DNA of 64,000 nucleotides from Bacillota bacterium (lineage in GTDB: Bacteria; Bacillota; UBA4882; UBA8346). The position numbers and the translations under genes are program-made. The DNA is taken from the NCBI GenBank assembly GCA_023426245.1, contig JAFABB010000019.1:12757-76756 (forward strand), given 5' to 3'. Numbering within the stretch: position 1 is the first letter of the stretch; each line of letters opens with the position of its first letter. Shown piece after piece: positions 61,896 to 64,000 of this stretch. Under the pieces are notes generated by a model. It searched no databases, was not told the DNA's origin, and saw nothing but the letters and a program-made list of their open reading frames with translations.

Positions 61896-61931
61896 GGCGC
61901 GAGTTTTGGGGCATGCCGCAAAACTCGCGCC
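61896..61931. terminator. 13-bp perfect hairpin before the decayed esterase
   Basis: GGCGCGAGTTTTG and CAAAACTCGCGCC pair perfectly around a 10-base loop. It lies just upstream of the esterase remnant, without a T-run, so it may be a bidirectional terminator or a repeat remnant. Confidence 0.55.
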
Positions 61932-61958
61932 CTGTCAATTAAAAAGTGAGGATAATTT

Positions 61959-62830
61959 ATGAGATTAACCGATATTAAACTTTGGGAAAAAAATCCTCCT
62001 GATGCCGCTGGGTTTCCTCTATCGGGAACTTGAATAACCAGGGGTTGCCTACTCTGGACCCCTTATTTATTAAAAGGAAAAGAACTTCATCCGGCAATTA
62101 TTGTTTGCCCGGGCGGAGGATTTCAATTTAGGGTGTCCCATGAAGGAGCACCCACTGCACAATGGCTCAATCAAATAGCAATAAACGCTTTTGTTTTAAA
62201 TTACCGGGTACTCCATTTACTTCAACTAAAGATGCAGTGCGCGCGGTTCGGTATCTTCGTTATCATGCCCTGGAATTCAATATTGATCCGGAAAAAATCG
62301 GCATGCTGGGATTTTCAGCCGGTGGTTATCTCGCCGCTTTCATCGGAACTCATTTTGATAATGGAATTATCAAACCTGAAAGTCGAATCGCGCAAATCAT
62401 GTCGATGCTTTTTGGAGAACCAGCGCCGGGGAGGGAGTTTAGCGATCCGATTGATCAAACGAGTTCTAAACTTAATGCGCTAATTTTATGTTATGCAGAG
62501 ACATCCCCTTTTTTAAAGGGAAAATTGCCACCAGCTTCCCTATTGCCAAAAGATGTCACAATGGATGAACTTATAGACTTTACTTCGAATCATAAACATG
62601 TTACTGCGAAAACATCACCGGCTTTTTTATGGGTTACAGCAAACGATGACTTTAATTTTCAGCACCAAAACTTACTCTTTGCCCAAGCCTTGGGTGAGCA
62701 AAATTTATCATTTGAATTTCATATCTTTTCCAAAGGTCACCATGGTTTAGGATTGGGTGAGGATGAACCCGCGGTAGCAATCTGGCCAATACTTTGTGAA
62801 AATTGGCTTAAAGGATTATGGTCAATTTAA
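61959..62830 (+). pseudogene. Alpha/beta-hydrolase (esterase) remnant
   Basis: The former gene starts with an ATG at 61959 (with GTGAGG upstream) and has a TGA at 62031 after 24 codons. The same frame then continues with YLLKGKELHPAIIVCPGGGF (oxyanion region) and NAFVLNYRV. Between about 62200 and 62215 the frame changes, and the second frame gives VRAVRYLRYH, GMLGFSAGGYLA (nucleophile elbow with Ser) and HIFSKGHHGLGLG (catalytic His region). Order and motifs are those of the BD-FAE/acetyl esterase-like hydrolase family. With one stop and one shift, the gene is most probably dead. No signal peptide is seen. Confidence 0.85.
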
Positions 62831-62833
62831 GAG

Positions 62834-63022
62834 ATGAAAGCAGCCTCATCTTATTTTGTAAATTATAGGTTGGAAAAAGTACTCTATTGGCAAGGATATG
62901 GAGCATTGTCGGTGAGTAAGAAAGGGGTTGGAAAAGTTCGTGATCATGTTATAAAACAAAAAAATTACCATAGACAAAAGACTACTATGGAATTATTCGA
63001 AACGTTATATGAAGTTAATTAA
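62834..63022 (+). pseudogene. IS200/REP-associated Y1 transposase, C-terminal remnant
   Basis: The last about 45 codons (GYGALSVSKKGVGKV, then QKNYHRQKTTMELFETL) match the C-terminal part of IS200/IS605-type TnpA single-strand transposases. There GYGAFSVS follows the catalytic tyrosine region less than 60 residues from the end. The N-terminal HUH-containing part is absent, and the first codons are unrelated. The remnant follows the esterase stop by only a few bases. Confidence 0.75.
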
Positions 63023-63201
63023 TTTTTATTTAAATTATCAATAAATTCCTCAATATCCTTTACCTTAAATCTTACCGCACCTTTTCTACCTTCGCCAAGC
63101 TTTAAAGCCTGAATCTTTCCTGCCTTTATCCATCGGTTTAAAGTGGCTCTGCTGATCTTCAATATTTTCATAACTTCTTCGGCGGTAATTAATTCGTCCA
63201 A
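63019..63201 (-). CDS. Excisionase-like small helix-turn-helix protein
   Basis: This 60-residue protein is nearly all one MerR-like HTH_17 domain (TAEEVMKILKISRATLNRWIKAGKIQ, then VRFKVKDIEEFID). Small proteins of this kind act as excisionases or as regulators of plasmids and toxin-antitoxin loci. TTG at 63201 has AAGGAG about ten bases upstream. The divergent gap to the SymE-like gene has repeated TGAATCA/TGATTCA boxes and could hold its binding sites. The last four bases overlap the transposase remnant's end. Confidence 0.85.
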   Translation of the reverse strand: MDELITAEEVMKILKISRATLNRWIKAGKIQALKLGEGRKGAVRFKVKDIEEFIDNLNKN

Positions 63202-63271
63202 ATTAAAATCACTCCTTATGAATCAAATAGTATCAGTATGATTTTTATCCGTCAATATGATTCATTTTATA

Positions 63272-63301
63272 TTGACTTACAATGAATCAAAATGATACAA
63301 T
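63272..63301 (+). promoter_or_regulatory. Promoter and repeated operator boxes between HTH and SymE-like genes
   Basis: TTGACT (63272-63277), an 18-base spacer and TACAAT (63296-63301) form a good promoter toward the SymE-like gene. TGATTCAT (about 63259) and ATGAATCA (about 63282) are inverted boxes around it, with a further ATGAATCA at about 63220. They are likely regulator sites for the small HTH protein. Confidence 0.6.
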
Positions 63302-63384
63302 ATGATATATAAAAACTTTTTAATTTATCTTTTCAACAAAACCCTTTCGCCTTTAAATGATTATTAATTGAAAGGAGCCCTGCC

Positions 63385-63558
63385 ATGAACTCCCACGACC
63401 ACACCGTTTATTCCATCCTAAGTAACGGCAAAAAAGTCCCCATGATCCGCCTGTCCGGCCAGTGGCTGGAGCGATGCGGTTTTAAACCCGGCTGCAACTA
63501 TACAGTCAGTGAACTGTCAGGATGTTTGCTGTTGATGGTGGACAAAAATAAAAAGTGA
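63385..63558 (+). CDS. SymE-family (type I toxin-like) small protein
   Basis: This 57-residue protein was found by reading the frame directly. IRLSGQWLERCGFKPG followed by SGCLLLM matches the SymE domain, whose consensus is L-x-G-x-W-L-x-x-x-G-F-x-x-G then G-C-L. SymE has an AbrB-like fold and was described in E. coli as an SOS-induced toxin controlled by the antisense RNA SymR. In other bacteria the family's role is uncertain. AAAGGAG lies seven bases before the ATG, and a good promoter lies upstream. An opposing antisense promoter was not recognised. Confidence 0.8.
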   Translation: MNSHDHTVYSILSNGKKVPMIRLSGQWLERCGFKPGCNYTVSELSGCLLLMVDKNKK

Positions 63559-63633
63559 AACAACGTATTTGGTTTTTTATTTTAAGGTTTTAAGTCAATG
63601 ATTTCGGCCCAGATTTCAACATACAGAGATTTT

Positions 63634-63825
63634 CTGCCTTTAGGAGGGAGGCAGGCACCGCTTCTTTACATGGATGTAAAATAGCGGTTGCCCCCGGCAG
63701 CCTCATATAATTGCCAGTCGAAAGGCCAGGATGGCGAAGGCCCACTAAAAACCCTGGATGAATAAAGGGAAGACCGAAATCCGTAGGTTTCGGCGGCTTG
63801 CCGCTCGTTTCACGAGCGGAGGTGA
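63634..63825. ncRNA. Candidate structured RNA downstream of SymE-like gene
   Basis: There are several hairpins in a row: CTGCCT/AGGCAG (63634-63654), a long stem GCACCGCT with inner TTTACA-TGGA-TGTAAA and AGCGGTTGC (63655-63691), CCGAAA/TTTCGG (near 63774-63793) and CCGCTCG/CGAGCGG (near 63800-63820). No ORF crosses the region. I do not recognise an RNA family, and it may instead be an element repeat. The interval 63559-64000 is otherwise without a complete gene. Confidence 0.35.
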
Positions 63826-63848
63826 CATTTTTGGCCGCTCAAAAAGTT

Positions 63849-63872
63849 ACTCAGCCGGTGAAATCCGTGGAC
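63849..63872 (-). repeat. 24-bp boundary repeat, right copy
   Basis: This is the exact reverse complement of 61436-61459. The two copies enclose 2.4 kb with the esterase remnant, the transposase remnant, the HTH gene and the SymE-like gene. Confidence 0.8.
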
Positions 63873-63988
63873 AATAATAATCGGCATTCATTTATCAAGA
63901 ATTTAAGGCGAAAAAGGTTTAATTCCAAATTTCAAACTTCGAACTTAGACCTTCACTCTTCAAACTTACTATAAGGGAGGTATACCCC

Positions 63989-64000
63989 ATGCTCACCGAC
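63989..64000 (+). CDS. Start of a gene cut by the window edge
   Basis: An ATG at 63989 has AAGGGAGGT at good spacing and begins Met-Leu-Thr-Asp before the window ends. Nothing can be said about the product. Confidence 0.5.

Overview
The window looks like a chromosomal segment of an anaerobic, spore-forming-type Firmicute (Bacillota) with about 43% G+C. The support is the core order nadK-argR-recN (56940-60034), Firmicutes-style Shine-Dalgarno sites, clostridial-type GyrB/GyrA-like topoisomerase genes, a 2-hydroxyacyl-CoA dehydratase activase, and split CpsC/CpsD-like plus LytR-CpsA-Psr (LCP) polysaccharide genes. Two secretin-type proteins, one ending in a probable outer-membrane beta-barrel, suggest a diderm (double-membrane) Firmicute such as the Hydrogenispora/Limnochordia type. 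That lineage guess is inference.

Layout. 1-1529: end of an acyl-CoA dehydratase activase operon. 1548-4232 (minus): ECF sigma factor operon with a putative anti-sigma protein and two envelope membrane proteins. 4807-9009 (minus): type II topoisomerase pair. 9747-13190: large secreted GH2 enzyme. 13528-14157: TRIC-type channel. 14593-19777: permease, hydantoinase/oxoprolinase-like protein, HExxH protein and GntR regulator. 19866-28810 (minus): four secreted glycan hydrolases (GH16, GH18, GH64, double GH18). 29770-30999: SARP/BTAD regulator with a degenerate GGDEF-like tail. 31515-36848: small secreted protein, large beta-rich exported protein, secretin, secretin/beta-barrel fusion. 37069-56109: exopolysaccharide (EPS) locus with a Wzz-like protein, tyrosine kinase, LCP protein, priming phosphotransferase, flippase, polymerase, glycosyltransferases, pyruvyltransferase, two FrhB-like Fe-S proteins and a radical SAM protein. 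56214-60704: VanZ-like protein, NAD kinase, ArgR, RecN, PilZ protein. 60705-64000: gene-poor, repeat-rich tail with a decayed esterase, an IS200-type transposase remnant, an excisionase-like HTH gene and a SymE-like gene.

How the parts work together. The hydrolases target beta-1,3-glucan (GH16, GH64) and chitin (GH18), the two main fungal wall polymers. Three of them and the GH2 enzyme carry the same beta/gamma-crystallin-like module with calcium-site motifs. The EPS locus has inner-membrane synthesis and polymerisation functions but no recognisable Wza-type outer-membrane exporter. The secretin operon sits directly upstream, so it may supply the outer-membrane pore. The degenerate GGDEF tail of the regulator and the PilZ protein at the far end hint at cyclic-di-GMP themes, but no active cyclase is seen. 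Mobile traces include two MITE-like elements with GGGCTGT/ACAGCC ends and a related short hairpin, REP-like palindromes after three EPS genes, and a pair of 24-bp inverted copies around the last islet.
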